Source of the DNA: Sphaeramia orbicularis
Lineage: Eukaryota; Chordata; Actinopteri; Kurtiformes; Apogonidae
DNA: 64,000 nt
Assembly (NCBI RefSeq): GCF_902148855.1
Contig: NC_043978.1
Span: 40,898,609-40,962,608 of the forward strand
Direction: 5' to 3'
Shown: piece by piece, positions 37,399 to 56,820 of the stretch
How positions within the stretch are numbered: the stretch's first letter is position 1
How the letters are laid out: each line of letters starts with the position of its first letter
The notes under the pieces: model-generated
The model's input: the letters and a program-made list of their open reading frames with translations, nothing else
Database searches by the model: none
Told to the model about the DNA's origin: nothing
Translations under genes and position numbers: made by a program

Positions 37399-38528
37399 GG
37401 AAAAACAAAATGCAAAGACTAGCATGTACAACTTGGAATGCAGATCAACTGAACTGAACAGAACAGTTGGACTGGGCCGGGCCTCGCCGCACCCACCCAC
37501 CCACACATACACACACACACACACACTCGCACACAAACACAAGATAGAAAGGCCGCAAAGCACCGACCCTGTCCCCACTAAACTGAAATTTAACACCCAA
37601 GTAGAATGACAGAAGCAACATTCGAGGCAATATACTACATCTTACTTATCTTCCACTGTGGAGTTACCGTGTCCGCAGCTTTGTTTAGACCTGTTTTAAT
37701 CATTTGTGCATCTTTAACCATTCAGAATCTCATAATGCTCATATTGCCTCCAAAATTGCTCTTGTACATCTTCATCTTTTCAGCCCACCCAACCCCTCCA
37801 AATAGACTAGGACACACCCATTGTCCAAAGGGCCTTAAAATCTATACCCCGCCCAGGCTTCACCCTCAAAAAAGGTAAACACACAAAAGATAAAGCAGTT
37901 ATCCTGACATGCCAGAAACACAGAATCTAAAATGAGTTGTTTATTCCATTTTAATATTTTTCTTAAAAATATCTCTGTCATCACTGACTTCATTTAGGTA
38001 AGCAACCTGCAGGGTTTGCGGTTCACTCACTCCCATCCATCTGTCAACTAACCCTCCCTCCTCACTGTGGGTCCCAGGCTAATGTGAAGCTCAACAGCCT
38101 TCTGCCATTGGGCTCTCAACAGTAACCCATCTAAAGCTGCATGCATGAAGAACAGAAAAAAAAAACTAAATAGGAAGTAAGAGAAGAAAGGCGATTGGCC
38201 AACCCAAATAATCATCATGACATCAGGCAGATGGAACCAGGAAGCAGAGGAGCAGTGGCAAAACGAGCCAGCTGCAGAGAGGCTGCTCAGCTAACAGGTC
38301 GAGATCTGATTGGGCAGCTCAGCGCTTGGGGGGAGGGGCAGGGAATACAAGCCAGTACATGCAGATTCATTTTGGTTTTGTCTTTTACCTTTTTTGAGCT
38401 TGTTTAAATGGACAGATTTTCAGTTTTCACATTCAGTTTAAGTTGTCTATACAGTATGAATAAATGTAGATTTTTGCAATAAGAGGTAAGTGAAACATTT
38501 GACTGATTCTTTGTTATGTGAGCTTCGT

Positions 38529-44770
<6,242 letters not shown>

Positions 44771-45000
44771 GTCTGTTTGAGTTGGGAAGGTTGGTCTGCT
44801 ACCGCTACAGGGAGAGAGGAAATGGACGGCTGCCACTGATCAAGGCTGTTTGGAGGCGGGCAAGCAAGACGAAGCACCGCCGCACTGTATTCCTCCGCAC
44901 TGAGGGGAAAACACGCTCTGGCGCTGAGGTCCAGGCGCGGCGGTCTGTGCGCGTCCGTGCCTGCGCGCACACAGACATGCATGACAGGACAGATACATAC
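44771..45000 (-). promoter_or_regulatory. calm1 5' UTR and proximal promoter region
   Basis: The bases upstream of the calm1 ATG are GC- and CpG-richer than their surroundings (GCGCTGAGGTCCAGGCGCGG, GTGCGCGTCCGTGCCTGCGC), as expected for a CpG-island calmodulin promoter. The start site was not assigned. Confidence 0.5.
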
Positions 45001-46079
45001 AAATCTGAACTGGACACAGGTGTCTCAGACCTTATCATAGTATCGTAATTAAATAACAATTTAGCTGGTGGTCTTTGGAGAGCAATAATCTCAATTCAGT
45101 GCAACCGGAATTGAATCAGTGATGAACCAGCAGCAGCAAACTTTACAAACAGAGGAATAAAACTCATAAACTTGTCCATTCTTTTATCTTATTTCAGGTA
45201 GGAATTTATCATATCTTAAGATTGCAATACATCTTAAGTTAATTTTGTTTTAAGTGTAATGCTCTGACTGTTCCCAGCAAGAATAACCCTTCAAACTGCA
45301 CAGGGATCTGAGAATTAAACTCATTGGAGAGGCAAGTTATCACTAGGGGCCTTCAGACAAATCTAGGATTAACTATCCTATGAATCTGAAAACTGCAAAA
45401 CCAAATCAAAATATATCAGCACTGTGAAGCAAAACACTGCAAACCACAGTCAATGTGTTTTTTCATCATAATATGCACATATTCTATCTCTGCACCTTTC
45501 TAAAATAAAACAGTGAAATACATTGCTTACATTGACTTGTTCAATATTGTTACAAATCAGATCCTGTACTACGGCCCGTTCTTTGTCAAAGTGACATTCA
45601 TGTAACTGCCACCGGCACTGTCTGCTTATTACATTTATTGCATTATCCTCTGAGGCCACATGTCACACCCAGTTGACACCCATCATTAGACTGCTGTTGT
45701 TTGAAGGCTGAAGGCCATAAGTAACACAAAAAGCATCCTAATGCACTAATAAGACTTGAATTAACTCTGTCAGGTGTCAAAACTTGAATTTTGTGGATAT
45801 GCAAACAGTAGAGTCCCAATTCCATTGTGAATGCAGGATTTGTGGCTGCATTTATGCACTTGCATCGCTGTTTAAGTAATGTGCTCTTTTAATATCACAT
45901 CTTGCATTGTTTGTGCATGTTCATTATGATTATTGCACATCAGGGTGAACTAACCCTAACATTATTCACTTGCACCTCTTCATAGTCGTGATAAAATATA
46001 CTCTGTTTATCAACGTTCTCCTACCTGCCAGACGACCACACAGAGTGACGGACTATTTTATCTTACACAGATTTTTATA

Positions 46080-46280
46080 AAGGCGGAAGGATACCGTTTA
46101 AACATTACGGCTGACGGCATTGGGGAAGTTGAGGTTTTGGTTTTGAAAGGCGGGCTCTGATTGGGCAGCGCAGAGCCGCAATATTCTGCACATTGTACCG
46201 AGGCCGCTGATTGGTCAAGTCGGATCTGCAATGCGTCAAACCACGGCGCGGCAACGGAAGAGGAGGGAGCGATTTCAACG
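46080..46280. promoter_or_regulatory. Orphan GC-rich promoter-like segment
   Basis: This is an isolated CpG-rich block in AT-rich surroundings. It holds two inverted CCAAT boxes (ATTGG at 46160-46164 and 46210-46214, 50 bp apart), a GGCGGG box at 46149-46154, TTTGAA at 46142-46147 and CGGAAG (ETS-type) at 46255-46260. It lies 1.3 kb upstream of calm1 and 1.3 kb beyond the nrde2 stop, and borders a (GT)n tract. No coding frame is attached to it. Confidence 0.35.
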
Positions 46281-46282
46281 AG

Positions 46283-46284
<2 letters not shown>

Positions 46285-46363
<79 letters not shown>
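46285..46363. repeat. (GT)n microsatellite
   Basis: About 79 bases of pure GT beside the promoter-like segment. Confidence 0.97.
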
Positions 46364-46364
<1 letters not shown>

Positions 46365-46672
46365 TGTTAACAACAGGGCGGGTTGGAGCACCAGGTAATT
46401 CACAGGTGTGCAAAAATAGGCGACGTAAGGCGAGGTGCAAATGTCGTGCACCTTAAGGTCTACGTGCACAAAAGGTGACTCTATATTATATGTTAATGTA
46501 CATATAGTACTGTATATATACTCATTTAAAGATAGAAAGTTAATATTAGTACTTTCCAAATATTACACTGTGCAAGTGATCTAATATCAAAGACATATCT
46601 AGTATGGCGAAGTATGAATTCGTATACATGAAAACACTAGGTTTTTAAATACTAAGGCATTGTTAACTTTAA

Positions 46673-47197
46673 CCCATAAAGACTCAGTGCTGCTTTTGTC
46701 AGTTCCCAAATGAATTTTTCTCTGTTTTTAAGTTATTTATAAACATTTACTCAAATATTATTCTCTGTATTTTGCATTAAGTGAAAATGTGGTATTTTCT
46801 TACATTTAATGTACTAGTTATGTAGATGTTCATTAAAGCTCAGATTAAAGTTGAGGGTTATATCCAAAAAAAGAGAAAACTCAAAAGATTTTTTTTTTTT
46901 CTGTAAAATATATCAATAACTGAACATAAACCCAGTGTCTCTCTCCATCCACTGTCATTGATCCAACTCCATGTTTTTTTTGGTGATCAATGTTGTAGAA
47001 GATAACAGTGTTTCCACGTTCACTACAGAGCCTCTGAACGCACAAATGGGTCATATCTGATAACCATGAAAAGATGACAATTAGCATTTTACACCAATTA
47101 TTTACATGTATTCACAGAATTATTGGGTCAACAGCTATTTCACTTTTTATAACAGTAAGTGATATTGGTTGCCAGTGGATGTTTGGGTCTTTATGGG
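46673..47197. mobile_element. piggyBac-like MITE with TTAA target sites
   Basis: A 525-bp element begins CCCATAAAGACTCA and ends TGGGTCTTTATGGG, with a TTAA tetranucleotide on each side (46669-46672 and 47198-47201). CCC...GGG termini inside TTAA duplications are diagnostic of piggyBac transposons. The interior is non-coding, so it is non-autonomous. It lies just beyond the nrde2 poly(A) signal. Confidence 0.88.
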
Positions 47198-47363
47198 TTA
47201 AAATAATTTGCTGTACCTCTTCTTATGTCTCCTGTTTGTCTTCCGTTTTCATTTGAATTTCCTGATCAAATCAAAAGACAAATATCTATGTATTCAGGTT
47301 GCATACTATAATGTTCAACTTGTTTCAAAATACACAAGCACACAACACCTAAATGATAGTTGT

Positions 47364-47369
47364 TTTATT
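47364..47369 (-). promoter_or_regulatory. Candidate poly(A) signal of nrde2
   Basis: AATAAA on the minus strand, about 240 bases past the nrde2 stop; it implies a short 3' UTR. A plus-strand view reads TGTTTTATTGACAATG. Confidence 0.6.
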
Positions 47370-47607
47370 GACAATGTCAAGTACTAAAATACAATCTTGG
47401 TAGTTTGCTGTGTATACAAAGCATTTTAGACATAATATACAAGGGGCATCTTATAGCTCATCTTGAGATAAGATCACTGCAACTTCATTCTTACATGCTG
47501 CAACTCTGTGGTATTTTATCTATGTCTGTGTGTTTGTCTGCTCTTGCAATCATCTCAAATGTGCCATTAAGTGGATGCGAACTCTTCAATGAGGTACGTG
47601 TGCATTT

Positions 47608-50600
47608 TCAGTCCTCCAGTAGTATATCCAGTTCTTCCAAAGGCAATCTGACACGAAGTTCTTTCTCTGTCATCAGGTCGACAAATTCCTGCAGATGTTC
47701 GGGAAACAGCTGCACCGCATCCATATACAAACCCTGCTCGAAGACATTGCACATGCCAGACAAAAACAACCATCCACAAGTTTGAATAAATGCAAATTTG
47801 CATGCATAGCCACACAACAATTGGGGGTCAGTTTATTTCCTTAAAAGTGTAAAAGTAAAGAAGGCAAAGAGCAGGTGTTGTTAAGAAAGCTTAGTGTTTT
47901 GTCTCACCTTTGCCCAGGGAATATTTTGTAAGGCCTTGTAGAAGATCCCAGTGGCTTTATCCACCTTCCCATCTGATACCTAAAACACACACACACACCA
48001 CATACATGTAGCACAGATATAAGCCTTTAATGTCAGTCAATATTTGTGTTGTGTATCCAGTTAAACAAGGGAAATCCGTGCAAGTCATTATCACTGTGTG
48101 CGTAGGGTCTTACCAGTCAATATTTGAAAATGACAAAAACACAAGTAACTTACTACCTCCTCTGACCTCAAATAGAGTAAAAATATAAGTTTGTGTGTTA
48201 TTTTCTGTCTCACCAGGAAATGCATGTAGACCCTCCAAAGTAAAGGACAGTGAGCTCCTATTTTTGTTACTATGGCACTTTCGAACAGTCCACGGATTCG
48301 GTTACTGAGGCCATTCTCTGGCAAGATGGGCAGGGCACTGCCATGGCAACAAGACCTAGGGAGAATATTAAAAATTGTGTGGTTAAAACTTAAATAAAAC
48401 TGACTTTGTATCAAGTATTTAATAAAAAATATTTCTGAAAATGATGAGCTCTTGTTTCCCTGAGGGGAAGATATCCAAATAAGACAACCATTTTGGCATG
48501 AGAGCAGGGTAACACTGCATGTACCCATCATCCTCTGTGCTCCTACCTCTGAGCAGCATCCACCATCTGCTTCCTTTGTTGTTCAGCAACAATGGCAAAG
48601 AGGCGTGGCACCACACTGCTGTTATTCCTCACCACAGAATGAAAAAAGCGGCGTGCCCGGCCAGCACTATGGTAATGATTCTCCATCTGGAACACAGGTA
48701 ACATTAGGGTCACAATGCCAAGTAAAACTAGTGGAGATGTATATTAGTTTATCTTTCTGTTTGGAGGGAAGGCAGCCACAAAAGGAGAATGAATTTAATA
48801 ATCAGGTGAATTTTTAAAAGATATTTCCTAAGTAAACTACAACATACCTGTACATAGATGCTCCAGAGGGGGGCGCTGCTGGGCCAGGTGGACAGGGCAG
48901 CTGTCAGTGCCTCTCTCAGTGATGCCAGTGGACAAACATTTGTATTGTTGTGATACCTATGCAATGCTACCTGTTGTATTGCTAATGCCTCACACTCAGA
49001 AGCGAGCCTGTTGACATAGTACCTAAAGGTATGGCTGGAATCAGCTGCAGCTTCTCTGCTAGAAAGATTAGTTTCCTTTTCACATTTGCTGTCAAGTGTT
49101 AGCTTGCTGTGTAGCCCCTCCATCCTGTCTCTTGCCTGGCTATACACAGTGTTAGCTGCATGGATGTCCATTGTGAGGTATTGGAACAGAGCGTAGCAGC
49201 CCACCAGACCTCTGAACTGCTGGACTTGCAGATCCTCGTGACCTGCTGAAGAGAAAATGTAATTAAAACATAATCTGTGTAACGTGAATTAAAAAACACA
49301 GGGCTTTTCAGAACTGATTCAGTTAATCTTATGATGTGTTATCTGGAAAAAATTAAAAGACCACTCCAAATGGTCAGACTGAGATTAAGAAGAACACTCA
49401 TGATCACGTCATCAAACAAAGCCCTTTACATTTTAGTAACAAGAGTAGCATTAAGTAGCCGACAATGTGAACAACAGGACAAATTAAAGCTCTTATTCTA
49501 AATCACCAAATAATTCCCAATACTGGTCTCAGAACTCTTCCAAAGTTAAAACAATAGTATTTGTGTTTAAAAATTAATATGAACCTGTTGAATTTGTATT
49601 AAATGGGGTCTGAAATGCTATTTTTATCTGTAAATTAAGGGATTTATTGTAAGAAGGATTGAAAGTAAACAAAATATTAATTTTACTCAAATACCTATGA
49701 ATAAAAGTAGAAGCTAGGGTCTCTTTAATTCCATTCTGAGCTGCATGAACAACTACCTGGTGTCTTAACTTTTGGTGCTTCTATCTGCATTCCAACATCC
49801 TGAATGATTATCTAAAGTTGTGTTCTGTTACAGGAATTCATCAGATTACATAATCAGCAATGTAGGCTTCCAATCAGATATCATAAAACAATCAGTTTTT
49901 GTAGTAAATGTATATGTTCGAAGCTCATATAATCTCATAGGATACAGCTAAAGCAAACCTTTTCTAGTGGCCTGTGGGTTGTGGGGGTTTTGATCCAGGG
50001 TCAACAGGTTCGCAGTCACAGCCTGCTCATATGACTTCCTTGCTTTCAATATGGAAACTGGAGAGATGGACTGGGAGGAAGAAGGAAAAACTAAGGAGGT
50101 TCCTTCTGCTAGTCTGGTTAGCACAGAGACTGCAGATGAAGCGGTTACATCCCTCAGTCCCCCTCCGTGCACATTCGGTCCGTCCTCCACCTCCAGCTGG
50201 GCCCACAACAGACACAGCTCACAGAGGTGTGAACAGCTCAGGCCTTTGGATCCTCCTAATGCTGCAGCTGTGGAGAAAACTTTGCGAGCTTCATCAAGAT
50301 TGCCCAGAAGCCACTCCAGGTGGGCGTACTCCCTCCACAGGACCAAAGATGAGCGGTTATCAGGCTCTTTGAGCAGCCGCTTCATGATGCGTTTGCTACG
50401 TTTGCCCTGCAAGCGGAGACGCTTTTTGTTGCCACTGTGGACAGACTGTAGGACCTGCAAATATCAATAATAAAGTTAGTAGAGAAGACAGATTGAACTC
50501 TGCAGCAAACTCAGCGGTGTTGTAATTTAATCTTATTAAAGATCAGACATATCAGCACCTACCTTGAGTTTCTCGTACTGGACCAAACTGAGTGACAGAG

Positions 50601-53600
50601 CAGCTCGGTGGTGAGCAGGAAGTACAGGCTGGACCATGTTTAAAACATTAGTGACAAACCTCTCACCCTGCTTTCCAAGCCCAACCAACTTCCTTATTCC
50701 TTGAAGAGTGGTCATGTGACCTATGGAGTTAACCCCAAGATCAGGTAGGTCATGGGATGTGAGAGGCCGTTGAAGGTCATTTCCTAAAAGATTCAAGATT
50801 CATCAGTGCTTTCATCTGTAACTCAACATTATCTTATGATCAAGTAGCTCTACATCTGATCTGATCTGGAGCTCAATTAAATGATATGTAATTTTCACAT
50901 GATAACCTTTAGTTTCTTTAGAGATTGGGGGCAAAATGTTCTTCGAGTATAAAGAACAACACTAAATATGGAACTTACTGTCTGATAAAGTATAGCTACA
51001 GTACTGAACCCTATATGAGCCTTAGCATTAGCCACAGACAGATTTAATGACACTTCATAGGAAGACAGACTTTGCTGAATGAGCTCACACTGAGGTTCAC
51101 TTTTGTTTTGTTTTACTGTCCTGTCTATGAAGGACCTCAAAAATTGGACTCTTTGTCATTCTTCTGAATAACTGTCATATTTATACCCTGAGTAAGAAAG
51201 GAGAGGTTTTCCAGCATCAGGCCAGGCTGAGAGGGTTCACCAGAGAGCACAGAGTCCACAGGCAGCCCCAGGAAAGACAAGAAATGGAGAAGAAGACGGA
51301 GTTGGAGATCCGGTGAAGACAGACATATCAGAGACGGACCAATGTCGTCAAACAGCACCTAGAGATGAACAAGGAGAGACATGAGGTTCAAACAAAATTA
51401 ACACTCTTTTTTACTGGCAAAGTGTAAATATTGTTATTGAAATGTCCATATACCTGTCTCTCAGGGTCCTCACAGTCCTCCTCTGACTGGCCCTTAGATT
51501 TGTCAGGTCTCCAGGGCAGCCAATGACTTGCTTCACGAGATGACTCCACATCCAACCAGACTGCCCATCTGGGTTGGCTCCGATCCTTCACCTCCTCCTC
51601 ATCCTCCTCTTCCTCCTCGTCTTCATCCTCTGAGGACATACACACAAACATAAAACACACTTTTTCAGTACAGAGATTTTAACTTTTTTGTGTCTTTATT
51701 TACATGTCAGTATGTTTGTATTTTACCTGCATTGGGCTGTAGCCAGCCTCCGCGTTCCTGTTGCAGCATCCAAGCTTTCCAGCCTCTGGCCCCCAGCTCC
51801 CCGACCCTCGCCTCCCCACTGTCCCAGAAGGGTTCAAAGAACTCCACCTGCACACACAAAACAAAACAAGCTGTGACGGATCAACAAATAACAGGGAGAT
51901 TAAATTTTTAACATGTAGAAATACACTTCCTCAACTGTACTGTATCTCAATAAGTGAACAAATGACTGTATTGTTTGACTGCACTTGTTAAAATGAAATT
52001 AGGATTAGGTGTGTACCTGCTGCTTGGTGGACAATTTTTGTACACTGTCAGGTTTGAAGAAAGTAAAGTCAAGCATGGCTTGAAACAGGGAAATCGCCTT
52101 CTCTGAGTGACCAGCCTGACGTAGGAAATGACACTGCTGGGTGAAGATATCTGCAAGGAAAAATGGCATCAACAATTAATGACAAACACGCATAGAAGGG
52201 GATCTTTGAAAAACAGTAACAATACGGTGTTTCAACTGTTAGTATGTTATGCATAAGCTGAATGGGAGACTAGATATGAGATTCAGACATTTCTGAACAT
52301 CTCTCAGAAAAAAACTAGACGAGTAAAGTTACCCAGCATATCCTCCTCCACCCCTGGCAGGGCTGGATGTGAGACCATGCTGCCGTCACGAACAGCACTG
52401 AGCGTGCTGAGACACTTCCCGTAGGCAGAGTTGACCTTTGACACGGTGAAAGTACTGAAATAGCTCTGGGTGAACAACAGATACTCCCTCCACAGGGGGG
52501 CACTGTTTGGGTGGAGAAACACCTGAGGGACAATGGAGAACATGAGGGAACGTAGGCAGGTGTTTGTTGTTTTTTTTTTTTTTATAAACACTTTTGCAGT
52601 ATCTCTATGTGAGAGGTCAGTATGAAAAAATAAGTGTATTTCTATACTGTTTTGGTCTTCTAAGACTTTCTCCCCTCTTGTATCTTGTATGGTACCTAGT
52701 AGGCACATGAAAACAGTGGACTGACCAGTTTCTTCCACTCTTTAGCCAAAGCTGAAGACTCCCAGAGCTCCTGGCAGATCTTGAGCCTTTCCAGCTGTAG
52801 AGCTATGCAGCCGGGATTGGTCGCCACAGCACGCTCTGCAATACTCAGCTTTTTCTCCAGAACTGCTCGGTAGGAAGATTTATGATGCTCAGCTGGATTG
52901 TTGGCCTTGTGCTCCTCCTCACCTCCAAACGCTGTTGCACTCAGCTCATCCTAGAGAAGAGTACAAAACATGATAACAATCTATGAATTCATAAGCTGTC
53001 CCATAGGGTTACTGGAAGATCATAAAAAATACACTGTGCATTTCATCATCTCATAAGTAAAGTAGAAAGCAGCAGACAGTGGCATGTGCATTGGTCAGGG
53101 TTATAATGATTTTAATATTTAAATTTGTATTTGTTAAATCATGGGTTAACTTCAATAGTTCCAAATTCCTTGTTTAATTTTGGTTTTCATCAGCGTCACT
53201 GTACACTTTTATAAATAGAATTAAGAGTATTTGACAGGGACACTTCAAATGGTAATTTTTAGTGTGTTACAAGGTTTATGTTTGAAATAAATTGATAAAA
53301 AACTAAAAGCATTTCATAGAATTTCATGTAATTTTTTTATTTTTGTCAAAAATATTTCTCACACATAGTTGTCATTATTTTAATAATTTTCTTTAACTAT
53401 AATAATCTTGGTAAAAATAAAGGCAAAGAAGCACATTCGTACCTGGTATTTTATGAATTCTATCCATAGCTGTATGTTGTCTGGCTGCTCTCTGAGCCGC
53501 CTGTTAAACTCTTCAGTCCTCCCAGCCAGCACAACTGTGTTCTGGTCTGTCTGAACATCCTGCGTTTGGTGCTCTTTTTCATCTTGTTTTCCCTTCCCCT

Positions 53601-55777
53601 GCAGCCAGAGGGCCGTAGAGGAGTCATAGACACCGAGGGGATTCACTAATGACATCTGGGATCTGTCACCTGGATTGACAAACCATAAAGTTGTAATGTC
53701 CAACAATGTAATGTGGTTCTCAGTGTGGAAAGTTGTGTGGTTCCTCACATCCTGTAGTGGTTAAATCTCTTACCCGTCTGTCCTTTGGCCTCCTCCTCAT
53801 TGCCACACAGAGTGAGGAAGGAGCTGGTGCTGATGACATTCCTACAGTCAGGATTTGCTGATAATGTGGGAAGAGGGGGCACAGACCTCAAAAGCTGGCG
53901 ACTGACTGTAGAAAAGTATCTGTCTGCTCCTTTCTTCTTGTCCCCGCCTCTCTGTTTCTTAGTCAAATCCTCCCAGCTGATTTCCTGTCTGCAAGCATCT
54001 AGGCCTAATGACGAGCGGCCTTTCCTCTTGTACCTGGAACATAGAAACATTTCATTTATTCTTTACCCCACTCAGTGATTATATTGCATTTATGTGTTTG
54101 ACCTGTTCAAGTCAAAGTGGGGAAGTATGAGTTGTGGTGATCATAAAAACAGACAGTCAAACTTTATTCAATGCAAATAAAATCAAGGAAGAAAGACATC
54201 ACAATATTGCATTTGTAATGACTGCCTGTTAACTTGTAGGAATACTACCTTGCTACATCCCCTTTGTACAAGGACTTGTAAGTCCAGTTGGCTCGGTCTG
54301 GTTTACGGTCAACACAGAAAGACTGCCGAGTGGGTGACTGTAGGTCATCCAGCCAACAAAAACGACTGTCTAATGGAGCAGCCTCAGTCCTGCACAGACC
54401 AACACACAAGCATAAACACAGTATAGTATAACAAAAAATTAAGACACAAAATACAGAATGCGACACAAACATTGAAACATACCGATCTGCCTCTTGTTCC
54501 TTTTTGAGGTCACTGGGGTAGATAGTTTCCGAGTCAGACCCACTGCTATTTGAGTACTTCCCACTTCTTTTCTTGTGTTTTTTCTTCTTCTTTCTCTTCT
54601 TTTCACTTTTCTTTTTCTTTTTTTTGGGTGGTACTTGGCCATCCTCATCCTCTGCAGAGCTCACCTCTCTGACAGCACAGAAAATTCATGAGAATAAACT
54701 AGACATTTGTGGTTGCAAAAGACATGAAAATGCACAATTACATTGTCTTTGCAAGCAACAAGCATCAGCCCATTTTGTTTATTTAGTGGTACCTTGAGTC
54801 CTTTTCATCCTGTCTCTCGATGCCTTTGTTTATAAAACGATTGTGAAGAGAAAGCGCATCCCCAGTCTGAAAACTCTTATTGTTCAGCCAATCTAATTCC
54901 ACTAGGAGAGAGATAAGAAAAAGAAGAGTTACTCATAAAACATGAAGGACTTTATTTTCCCTTTAAACACAATACAGAATAGAATAGAATAGAATAGAAT
55001 AGAATAGAATAGAATAGAATAGAATAGAATAGAAATAGAGCCTTATTGTCATTGTCACAATACAATGAAAAACAAATTAGCAGCATCTTTCTCAGCAGTC
55101 ACAAATACTCTTAGAATGCCTCAAATATAACTGGACACTGCAATAATCTCTATCACAAAACAAAACTACTAATACCATCTTGTAAATAGTGAATTGCAAA
55201 TAAAAATTACGTATTCAACACCTCGAGTATATTTCAACTGGTTTTTATAGAGTTGTTCAATCTACAGAAATGCATCGTATTTTATTAGATCATCATATGT
55301 GTGTATTTTTTATGAACTCAAAAATTCAAGCTTCATTTCAGCACTGTGTTAATACAATTAGAGGTTAAATCATTTGAGCTTTTAAATTTGAGAAGGGGGA
55401 GAGTTTTCTTGACTCAAAAAAGCACCTTACCCATCAGTCTATCAGAAACACTGAAAATCAGAAATAAAGATACACATAAAGATTGTCACTGGACAGGAAG
55501 GGGATGATTTTTTTTTTATCTGAAAAGTTAACAAAAGCTACCGAACAAGGTCAGTAGCAAGTACAATATTTGTCACGGAGGTGTAATGGAGTAGGCGCAG
55601 GATGCTGCATACAATGAAAATACGTAAATGAAACACAAATACCTCAAATTTGTATCTACGTAACGACAGTAATTGAGTAAAGTATTTCCACAAATTCCAC
55701 CAATGCAAAGATCTACGTTATTGTTAACCGCAGCCCCTTAGTTTTAAGCAGACTCGTGCTTAGGTGACTATACTAGC

Positions 55778-55856
<79 letters not shown>

Positions 55857-56136
55857 AAATCGAAGAGACAATACTCTGTCTTTTAAAAAAGATGTTAATC
55901 GGGACATGAACTCCTAAATGAAATGAAGATTACCCATGAGCTTCAACGACGCTCTGACGTTGGGGCAGCTAATACAAGTTAGCTTAAAGTAAATTCCGTT
56001 ATCTTACCAGACAAACATAAAAGGATTAAAGAGCAAGTTAAGATGAAGCCTAGATATTCATCTAACAATGATTACCTTTAGGCGAATCTTCAACTTCGTT
56101 TGTGGCTACTTCGGCAAAAGCTGGAAACAGAGCCAT
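47608..56136 (-). CDS. nrde2: NRDE2, necessary for RNA interference domain-containing protein, complete, 19 exons, 1197 residues
   Basis: Model: complement(join(47608..47733, 47908..47979, 48214..48355, 48547..48686, 48848..49242, 49959..50454, 50563..50783, 51187..51358, 51454..51629, 51727..51847, 52017..52150, 52333..52522, 52726..52950, 53443..53669, 53774..54033, 54249..54389, 54483..54668, 54793..54901, 56076..56136)). Length is 3594 nt and all phases agree. Order: MALFPAFAEV start; a Lys-rich nuclear stretch (about residues 70-90); the MTR4-binding region with FCVDRKPDRANWTYKSLYKG and ARYKRKGRSSLGLD; then half-a-TPR repeats including FNRRLREQPDNIQLWIEFIK, HPNSAPLWREYLLF and SSLVLWREYAHLEW. 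The human protein has 1164 residues. NRDE2 acts in the nucleus, binding MTR4 and limiting exosome recruitment, and supports splicing. An acidic run (EDEDEEEEEDEEE) opens exon 11. Exon 15 has a tandem CAGCAG acceptor. Adjacency to calm1 and ttc7b matches human 14q32.11. Confidence 0.95.
54976..55080 (+). repeat. (AGAAT)n tract with attached retroposon end in nrde2 intron 1
   Basis: Eleven or so AGAAT units (54976-55033) are followed by GAGCCTTATTGTCATTGTCA, the same module found inverted at 29535-29597. It is probably a fish retroposon terminus, but its superfamily is not certain. Confidence 0.55.
55781..55853. repeat. (AT)n microsatellite in nrde2 intron 1
   Basis: Seventy-three bases of TA dinucleotide. 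Intron 1 (54902-56075) otherwise shows no coding signal. Confidence 0.97.
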
Positions 56137-56614
56137 AATCGTTTGTCGCATGTAAACAGTCGCATGGATATGACGTCATTTGACAGCTGCAAAACGCCGG
56201 TTTACCATCCTAAGAATGTATAACACAGAAAGTAAGAAAAAAAAAACTATAACCTACAGAACAATTAAATTTATATTCTATAAATGTTTGGCTTTTTACG
56301 CAAAGCAAGTTTTGAGGAATTGCAAGAATCTGGGTTTATTAATATAGTAGGTGATTTGACAATTTTATCAAGTTATGAGTGTCTTTGTTCGCAGAATACG
56401 TTCACAGAGACGACCATATTTCCTTAAGACTTCATGTGCTTCCTAGACTAATGAGGAACGTTGAACCAAATACACCTTATAGTAATATTTTATAACCTTT
56501 TTTCCCAAACCTCTGCTTTGAGTTATATTATCTTGGTTTGATGTCTTATGGATACATTTTTCATATACATTCATATTAAAACTGAATCAAAACCCACTGT
56601 ACTATAACTTATGA

Positions 56615-56820
56615 ATTGCTTGGCGGCTGCGGTTCATACGCTTGAGGCCCATCCACAAACCGGGCGGTTGGTGATTCGATTCCTGGCTCCTGTCCACATG
56701 TCAAAGTGTCCTTGAGCAAGACACCGAACCAGAAGTTGGTCCAATCGGCTGTAGAGTGACTGACAGATTGTAAAGCGCTTTTGGTACCGTCGAGATAGAA
56801 AAGCACTTCTACAGTCAATT
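56615..56820 (-). mobile_element. tRNA-related fish SINE or SINE-like repeat
   Basis: Contains GGGCGGTTGGTGATTCGATT (resembling a pol III B box), GTCCTTGAGCAAGACACCGA and GTAAAGCGCTTTTGG, three phrases that occur together in a very common percomorph short interspersed repeat. Exact ends and target duplication were not resolved, and orientation is uncertain. It lies in the nrde2/tubulin head-to-head spacer. Confidence 0.6.

Noticed and set aside
56680-56720. Possible tRNA gene (B-box-like GGTGATTCGATTCC)
   Set aside because: No matching acceptor stem or anticodon arm could be drawn. The flanking phrases are those of a common fish short interspersed repeat.
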